Source: Opitutaceae bacterium (GTDB lineage: Bacteria > Verrucomicrobiota > Verrucomicrobiia > Opitutales > Opitutaceae). Taken from it: DNA of 64,000 nucleotides. Location of the stretch: assembly GCA_028284385.1 (NCBI GenBank), contig JANQRT010000058.1:1-64000 (forward strand). The letters are read 5' to 3'. Made by a program: the position numbers and the translations under genes. Shown here piece after piece: positions 9,077 to 17,711 of the stretch; position 1 is the stretch's first letter; every line of letters starts with the position of its first letter. The notes under the pieces are model-generated. The model was not told the DNA's origin. It ran no database searches and saw nothing but the letters and a program-made list of their open reading frames with translations.

Positions 9077-10116
9077 ACCAAGTCCAAGGAATATTCTTTC
9101 AGCCTAACTCATCGAAGAGTTATGACGCTAATTTTGTTTGGGATGCTGCTGGAAGTTTGGTTCTTCGATTTGACGGAAATGAAGTAGGGTATTCATCAAG
9201 CCAATACGAAATCGAGCCAAAGCTCGGAACGACTCATCGTGTAATCCATTTTCGAGACGGAGCTCGCTTCGAGAGTGCTGATCAGGAAGTTTTCTCCCGC
9301 TTCGAAGCCACTCTAGGGAAACGGTCGCCGCTCAACCTGGTTCACTGGATGGAATCTCGCTGGCGATTCGCATTAGTCAGCGTTGTGGGGATAGCGCTCT
9401 TTTGTTTAGCCTTTCTCGAATACGGTGTTCCTGCGGTTGCCAAGAGTGTCGCCTACCAAGTTCCTCAAAGTGTTAGGCGTTCTATTTCCGAAGAGAGTCT
9501 AGATTGGATGGAGCAAACGGGCTTTCTTGACGACGCTCGCGTGAAGCGAATCAAAGTGGAATCCGCTAGGGCGGCCTTCAACGAATCTATCCAGCTAGTA
9601 GGAGAAAACTTGAGTCCAATACCTGAATACAAACTACACGTTTATAGAGGCGAGCAAATTGGAGCCAATGCGTTTGCTCTTCCTTCCGGAGATATTGTGG
9701 CGACTGAGTTCTTTATCGATCTATGTGAAAACGAGGACCAGATGGTTGCGGTCTTTTTGCATGAAATAGCTCATGTCGAACTTCAACATGGACTTCGCTC
9801 CGTCATCCAGGATGCGGGTGTCGTAGCTTTGGCCTCCATCGTATTAGGCGATATTTCCTCGATTGCGGGTTTGGCGGGTTCGCTGCCAGCCATTGCTCTT
9901 GAATCGCGCTATTCTCAGCAATTCGAATTGGAAGCTGATGCTTTTTCAGGCACGATCCTTGAGGAGAGTGGAATAGGGGCAGAAGCTCTCGAAACGATCC
10001 TAATCAAGCTTCATAAAGGCAGTCCTGACTTAAGCGCTGCCCAGTTCCTCTCTACTCATCCCAGTCTAAAGCAGCGGGTCGATAAACTGAGAGTCATTCG
10101 AAAAGCGAACGATTAA
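9070..10116 (+). CDS. M48-family zinc metallopeptidase, membrane anchored
   Basis: A 348-residue protein. The zinc motif HEIAH is near residue 238 (VFLHEIAHVELQHG) with the third ligand likely in FELEADAFS downstream, the M48 arrangement seen in BepA/LoiP/HtpX-like peptidases. Residues about 100-118 (FALVSVVGIALFCLAFLEYG) form one membrane segment, preceded by a domain of about 95 residues that would be cytoplasmic, so the catalytic part should be periplasmic. The sequence NAFALPSGDIVATEFFID is characteristic of the family. It is coupled to the upstream YjgN-like gene by a 7-bp overlap, so a joint envelope quality-control role is plausible. Confidence 0.88.
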   Translation: MVDQVQGIFFQPNSSKSYDANFVWDAAGSLVLRFDGNEVGYSSSQYEIEPKLGTTHRVIHFRDGARFESADQEVFSRFEATLGKRSPLNLVHWMESRWRFALVSVVGIALFCLAFLEYGVPAVAKSVAYQVPQSVRRSISEESLDWMEQTGFLDDARVKRIKVESARAAFNESIQLVGENLSPIPEYKLHVYRGEQIGANAFALPSGDIVATEFFIDLCENEDQMVAVFLHEIAHVELQHGLRSVIQDAGVVALASIVLGDISSIAGLAGSLPAIALESRYSQQFELEADAFSGTILEESGIGAEALETILIKLHKGSPDLSAAQFLSTHPSLKQRVDKLRVIRKAND

Positions 10117-10194
10117 CTGCTAATCTCGGACTTAGTCGGATACCGATAAGTTGGATACGATTTTTCGGGCAGGATCACGCCGTTTGGATCTAGC

Positions 10195-10431
10195 TTATCG
10201 TTTCGACGCCATCTCCTCTTTGGAGGGAGCCTTACTTATTTGCTCGTTTCCTGAGGTTAGATCTGAGCTTTGCCGGTAGGGTAGAATTAAGCCAGTCGCT
10301 GTTTTGGTCGCCTTTACTGGTACCTTCGCTGCCGTTTTTACCACGCATCCAGCGCTCACTAGCGATAGTGTAAGAATGATGCAAGCTAGGGCCGATTTAC
10401 AAAACTCTGACCTGATATTTATAGCAATCAT
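10195..10431 (-). CDS. Small lipoprotein (78 aa)
   Basis: A 78-residue protein with a lipoprotein signal: hydrophobic core ALACIILTLSLVS followed by the lipobox SAGC (Cys about residue 29). The mature part is short: VVKTAAKVPVKATKTATG then a hydrophilic tail rich in Ser, Lys and Glu. Similar small VKTAA-type lipoproteins are annotated as hypothetical in many bacteria. No function can be read. It is convergent with the M48 gene and divergent from the phosphofructokinase gene. Confidence 0.7.
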   Translation of the reverse strand: MIAINIRSEFCKSALACIILTLSLVSAGCVVKTAAKVPVKATKTATGLILPYRQSSDLTSGNEQISKAPSKEEMASKR

Positions 10432-10544
10432 ACGATTCAGGGCTATTATTCTAGCTAAATTCGTCTGTTAAGACCAGACCCTACTTGAATTAAGTTTCGA
10501 ATTGCTCTACCGCTTCGCTTTCCAATCTCATCTTTCCGTAACAA

Positions 10545-11768
10545 ATGAGCGTTAAAAAAGTTGGTATCCTCACGGCAGGCGGGCTCGCCCCTTGTCTCTC
10601 TTCTGCAATCGGCGGGTTGATACGCCGCTATACCGAAATCGCTCCTGAGGTGGAGATCATCTGCTACCGCAGCGGTTACTGGGGACTGCTAAAAGGACAA
10701 AGCACCCTTGTCACCGAACACGTTCGAAAGTATGCCGATCTGCTTCATCAGTACGGGGGTAGTCCCATCGGGAATTCGCGCGTCAAGCTGACCAATGTCG
10801 AAGACTGTGTGAAACGCGGGCTGGTTAAGGAGGGCGAAGACCCCCAGAAGGTGGCAGCCGATCAATTGGTCAAGGATCAGGTTGACGTCTTGCACACCAT
10901 CGGTGGTGACGACACGAATACGGCAGCTGCCGATCTTGCGAAGTATTTAGAAAACAACGACTACCAGCTCCGGGTCATCGGTCTCCCTAAGACGATCGAC
11001 AATGATGTGTTTCCTATTAGTCAAACGCTTGGAGCCTTCACAGCGGCCGAGTATGCTGCCGATCATTTTACCAACGTGGTGGCGGAACACAATTCCAGCC
11101 CGCGTATGCTGATAATCCATGAGATTATGGGGCGCCATTGCGGTTGGCTCGCGGCAGCCACCGCTAAGGAGTACCATGATCGCCTTAAGAAGAAGGATTG
11201 GCTTCCGGAAATCGGCTTGGTCCGCGAACGACACGATGTTCATGGCGTCTATATTCCCGAAATGGAAATCGATCTCGATGCCGAGGCCGAGCGCTTGATC
11301 AAGGTCATGGACGAATGCGACAATGTGAACATCTTCCTGAGTGAAGGAGCTGGCGTTGATGCGATTGTGGCTGCCAAAGAGGCGGCTGGCGAAGAGATCA
11401 TTCGCGACGCCTTCGGTCATGTGCAGCTAGATTTTATCAATCCAGGGCAATATTTTGCCGAGCAGTTCGCCAGCAAGATAAAGGCGGATAAGGTTCTCGT
11501 GCAAAAGAGCGGCTACTATTCGCGAGCGGCTGCGGCCAACGCTAGAGATTTGATGTTGATCAAGAGCTGCGTTGATAAGGCCGTCGAATCCGCTCTTGCC
11601 GGCGAGAGTGGCGTCATAGGCCACGATCAGGACAACAACAATATCCTACGAGCAATCGAGTTCGATCGCATTAAGGGTGGAAAACCGTTCAACCCCAACC
11701 ACGAGTGGTTTAGGACACTGCTAGCCGAACTAGGCCAATCTCCTGGAGCGGTCGTCGCCGCTCACTAG
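10545..11768 (+). CDS. 6-phosphofructokinase, diphosphate-dependent type
   Basis: PfkA-superfamily enzyme of 407 residues phosphorylating fructose 6-phosphate in glycolysis. The N-terminus VGILTAGGLAPCLSSAI, the motif TIGGDDTNTAAADLA and GLPKTIDNDV are clear. GGDD in place of the ATP-enzyme GGDGS, and PKTIDND, are the known markers of PPi-dependent phosphofructokinases, so pyrophosphate is the likely phosphoryl donor and the reaction is reversible. MGRHCGWLA is the substrate-binding MGR motif. It is a monocistronic + strand gene whose stop lies 5 bp from the convergent stop of the pilus ATPase gene. Confidence 0.92.
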   Translation: MSVKKVGILTAGGLAPCLSSAIGGLIRRYTEIAPEVEIICYRSGYWGLLKGQSTLVTEHVRKYADLLHQYGGSPIGNSRVKLTNVEDCVKRGLVKEGEDPQKVAADQLVKDQVDVLHTIGGDDTNTAAADLAKYLENNDYQLRVIGLPKTIDNDVFPISQTLGAFTAAEYAADHFTNVVAEHNSSPRMLIIHEIMGRHCGWLAAATAKEYHDRLKKKDWLPEIGLVRERHDVHGVYIPEMEIDLDAEAERLIKVMDECDNVNIFLSEGAGVDAIVAAKEAAGEEIIRDAFGHVQLDFINPGQYFAEQFASKIKADKVLVQKSGYYSRAAAANARDLMLIKSCVDKAVESALAGESGVIGHDQDNNNILRAIEFDRIKGGKPFNPNHEWFRTLLAELGQSPGAVVAAH

Positions 11769-11773
11769 ATTGA

Positions 11774-13483
11774 TTAATTGCTATATTCGGCGACGGTTAT
11801 ACGCTCGACTTCGTCGATCGTCGTAAATCCAAGAAGAGCCTTTTTCAAGCCATCCTCGCGTAGTGACATATAACCTACGCGTTTTGCGGCGCTGTGAATT
11901 TCGTGAAGAGCGCTATTTTGGCTGATAAGCTCTCTCATCTCTTCTGAGATCTCCACTACCTCGTGAACAGCTACGCGGCCCTTGATACCTGACATATGGC
12001 AGGATTCGCATCCAGCTCCTCGATACAAGACGATATCCGAAATGGTATCCTTTTTGAAGTAGCGTTCCAAAACCTCGCGAGGTGGAGTATAGCTCTCCTT
12101 GCAATGATCGCAGATCTTTCCGACTAGTCGCTGAGACATAACGCCGTTCAGCGATGGGGCTACCATGTAGGGATCCACTCCAATCTCAATAAGACGCGTA
12201 ACCGCTTGAATAGCGTTGTTGGTGTGCAGCGTCGTCAGAACCAGGTGACCTGTGAGAGCTGCTTCGGTTGCGATCTTGGCGGTTTCAGCATCGCGAATTT
12301 CTCCTACAAGAATGACGTCCGGGTCTTGTCTTAGAGCTGCTCTCAAAATTCTTTGGAAATCCAGCCCAATCTTGTGTTTGACTTCGAAGTGATTGATTCC
12401 TGGAAGCTGGAATTCCACTGGATCCTCAATGGTCATAATGTTTCGCTCCGCGTCATTGAGGTAGTCGAGAGCCGAATACAAAGTCGTCGTTTTACCTGAA
12501 CCCGTCGGGCCTGTAACAATAAACACGCCATTAGGTTGGGCAACCGAATTGCGGAAGCGCTTCAGATTGCTCTGGGCGAAAAGCATCTGATCGAAGTTGG
12601 GAACCCCTTTCGCGCCGGCTTGACCGAGAAGTCGGATAACGCATTTTTCGCCATGTAGCCCAGGGCAGGTTGATATGCGAAAGTTCTGTTCGAACGAGCC
12701 TATGTTCATCGTAAACCGGCCGTCCTGCGGAAGCCGTGTATCCGAAATATCCATCTGGCACATGAATTTAATGCGGACCATGAGAGCTTGTTGCAGCTTT
12801 TTTGGAAGCCTAACCAGTTCTCTCAAGTGCCCGTCTACACGAAAGCGAACAATGCCCTCTTCCTTGTGAGACTCGATGTGAATATCGCTCGCTCGCTGTT
12901 TGAATGCCGAGTAGAAGACTTGATTGGTCATGTCGATCAAGGCATTTGACTCGATCAAGTTGACCAGGACTTCGCTGTCGGTTTTCGAGATATCGTCCCC
13001 CCCTGTGAAACCTTCTAGTTCCTTGAGGGCGTCGTCGAAAGAAACATCCGCCTGATAATGAATGTTGATGGCTCCCCCGATATCATCTGGAAGAGAAAAG
13101 ACGGGGCTAACGCGAGTTTGCAGGTAGCGCTCTAGCGACTCGATTAGCTGGAGGTTCGTTGGATCCTCCATTGCCATCGTTACGTACCCATCGAATTCAT
13201 ACAATCCGATCGCATTGATCCGCTTTGCCATTTCGAGCGGGATGCGCGTTTCTTCAGGTACCGTAATGTTTATGGAAAGGGGATCGACATAGGTAGATCC
13301 TATCGATCTGGCCCAAAGCTCTCCTGCCTGCTCCCTACGAACATAGCCTTTATCGATAACTTCAAGCAGCATGCCTCCATGGTCTTGCTTGAACTTGCTG
13401 TTCAGCGCGACCATGGTTTTGGAGTCGATCCGACCGGTCTCTTCCAAATATTCGACGAATTTATCGGACTTAATTTCTCGCAT
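11774..13483 (-). CDS. GspE/PilB-type assembly ATPase
   Basis: A 569-residue hexameric ATPase of the type II secretion/type IV pilus family. Visible: an N-terminal MshEN-like region (residues 1-150), Walker A GPTGSGKT (325-332), the Asp box and Walker B (DPDVILVGEIRDAETA), the His box (TGHLVLTTLHTNNA), and a C-terminal zinc-type double CxxC (CDHC, then CESC). Two-Cys-pair zinc binding is typical of GspE and PilB rather than of PilT. It powers pilin or pseudopilin assembly at the inner membrane. No pilin or secretin gene is in the window. It is the last gene of a run beginning at 15250 with a sensor kinase, implying regulation with that pair. Confidence 0.9.
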   Translation of the reverse strand: MREIKSDKFVEYLEETGRIDSKTMVALNSKFKQDHGGMLLEVIDKGYVRREQAGELWARSIGSTYVDPLSINITVPEETRIPLEMAKRINAIGLYEFDGYVTMAMEDPTNLQLIESLERYLQTRVSPVFSLPDDIGGAINIHYQADVSFDDALKELEGFTGGDDISKTDSEVLVNLIESNALIDMTNQVFYSAFKQRASDIHIESHKEEGIVRFRVDGHLRELVRLPKKLQQALMVRIKFMCQMDISDTRLPQDGRFTMNIGSFEQNFRISTCPGLHGEKCVIRLLGQAGAKGVPNFDQMLFAQSNLKRFRNSVAQPNGVFIVTGPTGSGKTTTLYSALDYLNDAERNIMTIEDPVEFQLPGINHFEVKHKIGLDFQRILRAALRQDPDVILVGEIRDAETAKIATEAALTGHLVLTTLHTNNAIQAVTRLIEIGVDPYMVAPSLNGVMSQRLVGKICDHCKESYTPPREVLERYFKKDTISDIVLYRGAGCESCHMSGIKGRVAVHEVVEISEEMRELISQNSALHEIHSAAKRVGYMSLREDGLKKALLGFTTIDEVERITVAEYSN

Positions 13484-13670
13484 TGTCGTCGCCTTTTAGG
13501 TTGAAGAATTTGCCGATCGATTCCTGGTCTATCAGATCGCGGGAGGAAATGCAGGAATCGAACTCAACCTGAGCCTCGGCCAGCATCGTCTGTAGGTCGT
13601 ATTTGATTACCTGATCGTCGAGGCTTTTTTTCGTGGCGCTGCTAGCGTTTTGGGTGGGGTCTTCTTCCAT
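13470..13670 (-). CDS. Small hypothetical protein (66 aa) before the pilus ATPase
   Basis: A 66-residue acidic protein (opens MEEDPTQNASS, contains QTMLAEAQVEFDSC, ends NLKGDDNARN). It is preceded by a good Shine-Dalgarno (TAGGAGT, about 10 nt before the ATG on the minus strand), and its end overlaps the ATPase start by 14 bp, which favours a real coupled gene. I recognise no domain. It may be a regulator or assembly partner for the ATPase, or an N-terminal piece that has become separated from it. Confidence 0.55.
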   Translation of the reverse strand: MEEDPTQNASSATKKSLDDQVIKYDLQTMLAEAQVEFDSCISSRDLIDQESIGKFFNLKGDDNARN

Positions 13671-13688
13671 GCTTCTGTACTCCTAGAG

Positions 13689-14078
13689 TCAGGCTACTGC
13701 GGTTATGCTCTCGATAACCTCGCCAATGTGTTGCTTGATGATCTCAGGTTTCTGAGTCTTGAGAATGTAGTAGATGGCGCCCTTTTTCTTGCAGTCTTCA
13801 ACGGAGTCGCGAGTGGCTACAGCGGTCATCATCACTACAGAAGCATTCGGATTTATCTCCTTGATCTGTTCCAGGGCTTCCACGCCATTCATCTTGTTCA
13901 TGTTGATATCTAGCAGGACAAGATTGGGATGGTATTCCTTAAATGCTTCTACGGCGTCCATGCCATTCTGCATGAGATAGACTTTCTGAATGCCGAGATC
14001 CATCAGAATGAGCTTAAGAAAGGTGCGCATGTGCGCTTCGTCGTCTGCGATTAGGGCTGTGATTTCGCTACTGTTCAT
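13689..14078 (-). CDS. CheY-like response regulator
   Basis: A single receiver domain of 129 residues without an output domain. The acidic pocket is ALIADDEAH, the phospho-acceptor Asp is in LVLLDINMNKMNG (about D56), the Thr is in VVMMTAVAT and the Lys in YYILKTQKPE. It probably acts by protein-protein contact. The start overlaps the stop of the upstream kinase gene by the 4-bp ATGA, so the two are translationally coupled, and the likely phosphodonor is that kinase. Confidence 0.92.
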   Translation of the reverse strand: MNSSEITALIADDEAHMRTFLKLILMDLGIQKVYLMQNGMDAVEAFKEYHPNLVLLDINMNKMNGVEALEQIKEINPNASVVMMTAVATRDSVEDCKKKGAIYYILKTQKPEIIKQHIGEVIESITAVA

Positions 14079-15250
14079 TTTTCTACGCGGTGAAGTTTTA
14101 TGGTGAAACGGGCTCCGCCTTCAGGTCTGTTCTCGACGGTGATATCGCCCCCATGCTCTTTTATAATTCGCTTGCTAATGTATAAGCCGATCCCGCTCGA
14201 GGACTCGCCTCCAGTGGGCTGATTCGATGTGCGCCCGAATTCCTTAAACAGCTTATCGAACTCGTCCTCAGGAATGCCGGGGCCTTCATCCTCAATGGCT
14301 AGCCATACTTCTTTGTCATCGCTATCGAGAATGAGCTGCACTTTAGTTTCGCTCGGCGAGAATTTTAACGCATTGGTGATGAGATTATCAATGACTCGCG
14401 AAATTAGTTTGCGATCGATGTTAACCAGAGAATTATCCGTTTTAGGAATAAAGTCAATTTGTATCTGTTTTTTGGATGCACTAGCAGAATGAAGAGTGGT
14501 CGCCATTTCAACCAGGCCCTGAAGGCTTTCGTATTTCGGACTGATTCTGATCTGACCCGTTTCGAACATGGAAACATCAAGGAGGTCTTCAACTAGGTTG
14601 AGCATGAATTCCGATGCTTGGGTTATGGTGCCAACCAGCTCCTTTTGACCTTCGGTAAGCGTACCGAATTGTTCAGACTGCAGATATTGCGATATCCCTC
14701 TTATGGATACAAGCGGGTTGCGTAAGTCATGGGAGGCCACGCCGAGAAATTTCGTCTTGGACTCGTTCTGTCTGTTTAGTTTCTGTATCTTCTGATCGGA
14801 TTCCCGCTTCCTACGGTATTCGTTGATATGGTGCTTTACTCGACTAATTACCTCGACTTGTCGCAACGGCTTTACGACGTAGTCATTCGCTCCAGCAGCG
14901 TACGCCCTGCTAAGGGTATCCATATCTGAAAGACCGGTAAGGAAGATGATAGGCAACTGATTAAATCGGTCGTCGAATCGGATTTTCTCGCACAGCTCGA
15001 TGCCATTGATATCCGGCATCATGATGTCCGTAAGAATGAGGTCGGGTACCTTGTCTTCGAGAAAGTCTAGAGCTTCGTTAGCGGAGTTTACCCCAGCATA
15101 GCTGAATTCTCCTCGATCCAGTATTTTCTTAACTAGCTTATGTACGAGCGTATCGTCGTCTACCACCAAAACGAGAGCGTTTCGCGTTTCGTTGGTATCC
15201 TCTTCGAGATCTATTGTCGCGCTTTGTAAGTCTTCTGCCATGGCTAGCAT
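14075..15250 (-). CDS. REC-histidine kinase (response regulator fused to kinase)
   Basis: A cytoplasmic protein of 391 residues with no membrane segment. Residues about 28-145 are a receiver domain (LVVDDDTLVHKLV; phospho-acceptor in LILTDIMMPDINGIEL). A short coiled linker leads to a HisKA domain with the His box FLGVASHDLRNPLVSI, and a HATPase domain with N box (LITNALKFSP), G1 (EDEGPGIPEDE) and G2 (GIGLYISKRI). In this architecture the receiver domain controls the kinase, which then passes phosphate to a separate regulator. The next gene, overlapping by ATGA, is a CheY-like protein. The start could also be the ATG three codons later. Confidence 0.9.
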   Translation of the reverse strand: MLAMAEDLQSATIDLEEDTNETRNALVLVVDDDTLVHKLVKKILDRGEFSYAGVNSANEALDFLEDKVPDLILTDIMMPDINGIELCEKIRFDDRFNQLPIIFLTGLSDMDTLSRAYAAGANDYVVKPLRQVEVISRVKHHINEYRRKRESDQKIQKLNRQNESKTKFLGVASHDLRNPLVSIRGISQYLQSEQFGTLTEGQKELVGTITQASEFMLNLVEDLLDVSMFETGQIRISPKYESLQGLVEMATTLHSASASKKQIQIDFIPKTDNSLVNIDRKLISRVIDNLITNALKFSPSETKVQLILDSDDKEVWLAIEDEGPGIPEDEFDKLFKEFGRTSNQPTGGESSSGIGLYISKRIIKEHGGDITVENRPEGGARFTIKLHRVEK

Positions 15251-15381
15251 ACGCTAGGGTAATCTATTTACCCTTGTAGCTAATCGGCAGACTGTGATCT
15301 CGATTTAGCTCTAACTAGGTAGTGCCCATCGAAATTCGAGATATATTCTGAGTAGTAATCCCCTGGCTTTGAAAAACAACA

Positions 15382-16083
15382 CTAGCGCCGATGATTCCAA
15401 TCATCCGAATCGAACTGGTTTAGTAGGGCTTTTTCCTCTGATTCTGTCCAGTTTGGCCAATCTTCATAGGAAAGGGAGGCGTCTAGCAGTTTGCACAATT
15501 CGAATAGGAAATCATTGTAAAAACGATTCCAATTCAGGTTGCTTACTGTCGGTCTCCATATCGAACCTTGGAAGAGAAGGCCTGACTTAGTGCGCTTCTG
15601 AGCAGCGCCCGCTACTTTTGTCGGCAGATTCTTTAGTAGGATATCGAACAGTTCCGCCTTGTTAAAGCAGACGCCGGGATTGTGATTCGAGGCCTCCTTT
15701 CGATTTACCGTGGCCTCGACGCCCTGGCTGCTTAAGGCTGCCAAAATCATTTCATGCACGCCTTTGTAAGTCGCGTTGGGTTCCTCTTGGCTAAAGGGGT
15801 GGCTCGATGGAATGACCAGCGAATAGGTCCAGTCCTCCAAATGACTAACGATGCCTCCACCTGTTGGTCGTCTACAAATATCAATCAAAGGATCGGCAAT
15901 TTCGGACCTTACGTATGAGTACTTCTGGCTCATTCCAAACGTATAGGCAGGTCGTGACCAAGAGTAATGCCGTACGCGAATCGCATCCTCTGGACGATAT
16001 CGCTGCAAAAGCAGGAAATCCGATGCCATGTTTTCAGCTGCAGTGCCGCTTCGGTCTGGAAAAACGTGGATTGCGAAAGGCAT
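15382..16083 (-). CDS. LplA/BPL-family lipoyl or octanoyl transferase-like protein
   Basis: A 233-residue member of the biotin/lipoate protein ligase fold. The key motif RRPTGGGIV (residues about 71-79), where the family has RxxGGG, and the lysine-containing KVAGAAQKRTKSGLLFQGS are visible; the latter matches K-(V/I)-G-x-A-Q-x-R of LplA and LipM. It lacks the C-terminal domain of full LplA, so it may be an octanoyltransferase (LipM-like) or a truncated ligase. It would attach lipoyl groups to E2 or GcvH proteins. It is followed in the window by an unrelated SDR gene upstream on the same strand, 116 bp away. Confidence 0.8.
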   Translation of the reverse strand: MPFAIHVFPDRSGTAAENMASDFLLLQRYRPEDAIRVRHYSWSRPAYTFGMSQKYSYVRSEIADPLIDICRRPTGGGIVSHLEDWTYSLVIPSSHPFSQEEPNATYKGVHEMILAALSSQGVEATVNRKEASNHNPGVCFNKAELFDILLKNLPTKVAGAAQKRTKSGLLFQGSIWRPTVSNLNWNRFYNDFLFELCKLLDASLSYEDWPNWTESEEKALLNQFDSDDWNHRR

Positions 16084-16199
16084 CGTTGGTTACTAGTCCT
16101 CAGAAAAAGAATATCCTAGCCAGATCGAGAAAAGGTTATCAGCGATTGAAATACAAGAGGTTATGGAGCCTTGATCTCTCCTTGGCATGTGATCGCAAT

Positions 16200-17117
16200 T
16201 CAGATCGAGTGATACCAGGTTCTTAACGATTTCGGTACAATGAGAGATTCGAGCTGCTGCTCGAAGGTCTGGGGTCGGGTTTTCAGAATCCCGTCGAGCG
16301 GTTGCAGGTCCATAGATAAATCAAACTGTCTGCGAGCGGTCGTCTCATTATCCTCACGACTAGCTTTAACGATAAGTTCACTAGAAAGCCCGAAATGAGC
16401 GGCTATCCTTTCTCCCATTTGGTGTCTTGATAAGCGTTCCAACCCAGCCCAGTGATAGATCCCTCTGAGGTCGTCGCGTTCGATTATCTCGACCATGACG
16501 GAAGCCAGATTCTCAGCTGAACAAACTTGACGCCATTCGTCTACGAACAACGGCGTTTTCTCGCCATCGGCCCAGCTTTTAAGCAAACGCTCATGCAAGC
16601 TCCTTGCTCCAGTTAAACTGTTTCCATTCAACAGTGGAATGCGTAACGTAATAGCGAATTCCTCGGCTGCATGATGAACTTTCTCTTCTGACTCAGCCTT
16701 TTGTTTCGCGTAGAGATTTACAGCTGAAGGCCTGTCCGAAAGAGAGTAGGGCGCTTCTTGCCCGTCGAACACTTGCTCGCTGGAAAGATGGATGAATTTC
16801 GCGAAGAGATGCTTCGATAGCGCGGCCAGCTGTTCGGGAAGCTCCACATTTAGCCTATGCGATTTGCGCGGTTCCTGTTCGCATTGGCTAGGAAATGAAA
16901 AGGCGGCGCAGTTGACGATGACATCCGGAAAGAGATTGAGAACCTTTCGTTCCGCCTGTCCTTGATCCAGCAAGTCTATTCTGTATGCCTCAGCTACTCC
17001 TTCAACGTGTCCTGAATATTCCCCTACGATCCCAATTATTTCGTGTTTCCGACGAGCGGCAGCCTTCGCGAATGCCGAACCAACCAGTCCCGAGGCTCCC
17101 GTAAGTAGAATTTTCAT
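16200..17117 (-). CDS. RmlD-like SDR, dTDP-4-dehydrorhamnose reductase family
   Basis: A 305-residue extended SDR. The nucleotide motif is TGASGLVG (residues 6-13), and the pattern NLFPDVIVNCAAFSFPSQCE matches the RmlD signature PDVVVNAAAYT-x-V-D-x-A-E. The catalytic Tyr/Lys are in NLYAKQKAESE. RmlD reduces dTDP-4-keto-L-rhamnose, but many homologues have other substrates (for instance MAT2B-like), so the reaction is uncertain. It lies 10 bp downstream of sixA on the same strand, so they are probably cotranscribed. Confidence 0.8.
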   Translation of the reverse strand: MKILLTGASGLVGSAFAKAAARRKHEIIGIVGEYSGHVEGVAEAYRIDLLDQGQAERKVLNLFPDVIVNCAAFSFPSQCEQEPRKSHRLNVELPEQLAALSKHLFAKFIHLSSEQVFDGQEAPYSLSDRPSAVNLYAKQKAESEEKVHHAAEEFAITLRIPLLNGNSLTGARSLHERLLKSWADGEKTPLFVDEWRQVCSAENLASVMVEIIERDDLRGIYHWAGLERLSRHQMGERIAAHFGLSSELIVKASREDNETTARRQFDLSMDLQPLDGILKTRPQTFEQQLESLIVPKSLRTWYHSI

Positions 17118-17127
17118 ACAGAAGAAT

Positions 17128-17616
17128 CTACTTGAAGTGCTTATGGTTAAGATGCCACTCGATTTGCCAAGCTGTCGATTGAATGCCGATTTTCAGGTGA
17201 GAAAGGCAGAGAATGGCAGCTTTATTGAATACAACCCGTTCGAATTCCGTGGTTTGAGTCAAGACCAGAGAAGCGAGGCGCGACAGATTTGGTTCGTGAC
17301 CAACCACCATTAGATTGGCGTCGAAACCGTTAATTTTCTCCTCTACTTGCGAGGGATCGTCGAATGGGGTGAGACCTCTCCTTTTCCTTAGTGGAACTTC
17401 CAGCTCCAATCCTTTTTTAAGAGCTTCGGCAGTCTCTTGAGCTCTCGTGTATCCAGAATGCCAGATTTCTACAGGAAGTATCATGCCTTTATTCTTCAGA
17501 CCATTGCAGAGCCTATCCATTTGTCTCCATCCTTTTTCTGAAAGCGGTCGAGCTTCGTCTGTTGGAGCTTCATCGAGCGCATGAGCATGCCTTACTATGT
17601 ACAAATATATTTCCAT
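17128..17616 (-). CDS. sixA: SixA-type phosphohistidine phosphatase
   Basis: A 162-residue histidine phosphatase of the SixA type: the catalytic RHA motif is right at the N-terminus (LYIVRHAHALDEAPTDEARP), followed by PLSEKGWRQM, SGYTRAQETAEAL and VVGHEPNLSRLASL with the second catalytic His. SixA removes phosphate from phosphohistidine in phosphorelay or nitrogen-PTS proteins. The window is rich in histidine kinases, so a role in their signalling is possible but unproven. Confidence 0.88.
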   Translation of the reverse strand: MEIYLYIVRHAHALDEAPTDEARPLSEKGWRQMDRLCNGLKNKGMILPVEIWHSGYTRAQETAEALKKGLELEVPLRKRRGLTPFDDPSQVEEKINGFDANLMVVGHEPNLSRLASLVLTQTTEFERVVFNKAAILCLSHLKIGIQSTAWQIEWHLNHKHFK

Positions 17617-17711
17617 CGAAGAAATTGAGGAGGTTGAAGCCTATGGCACTCGATGCAGGTTGTCGTGGCAATCCAATTTACCTGGGCTTAGGCGCCCGCA
17701 TTCTACTCTGG

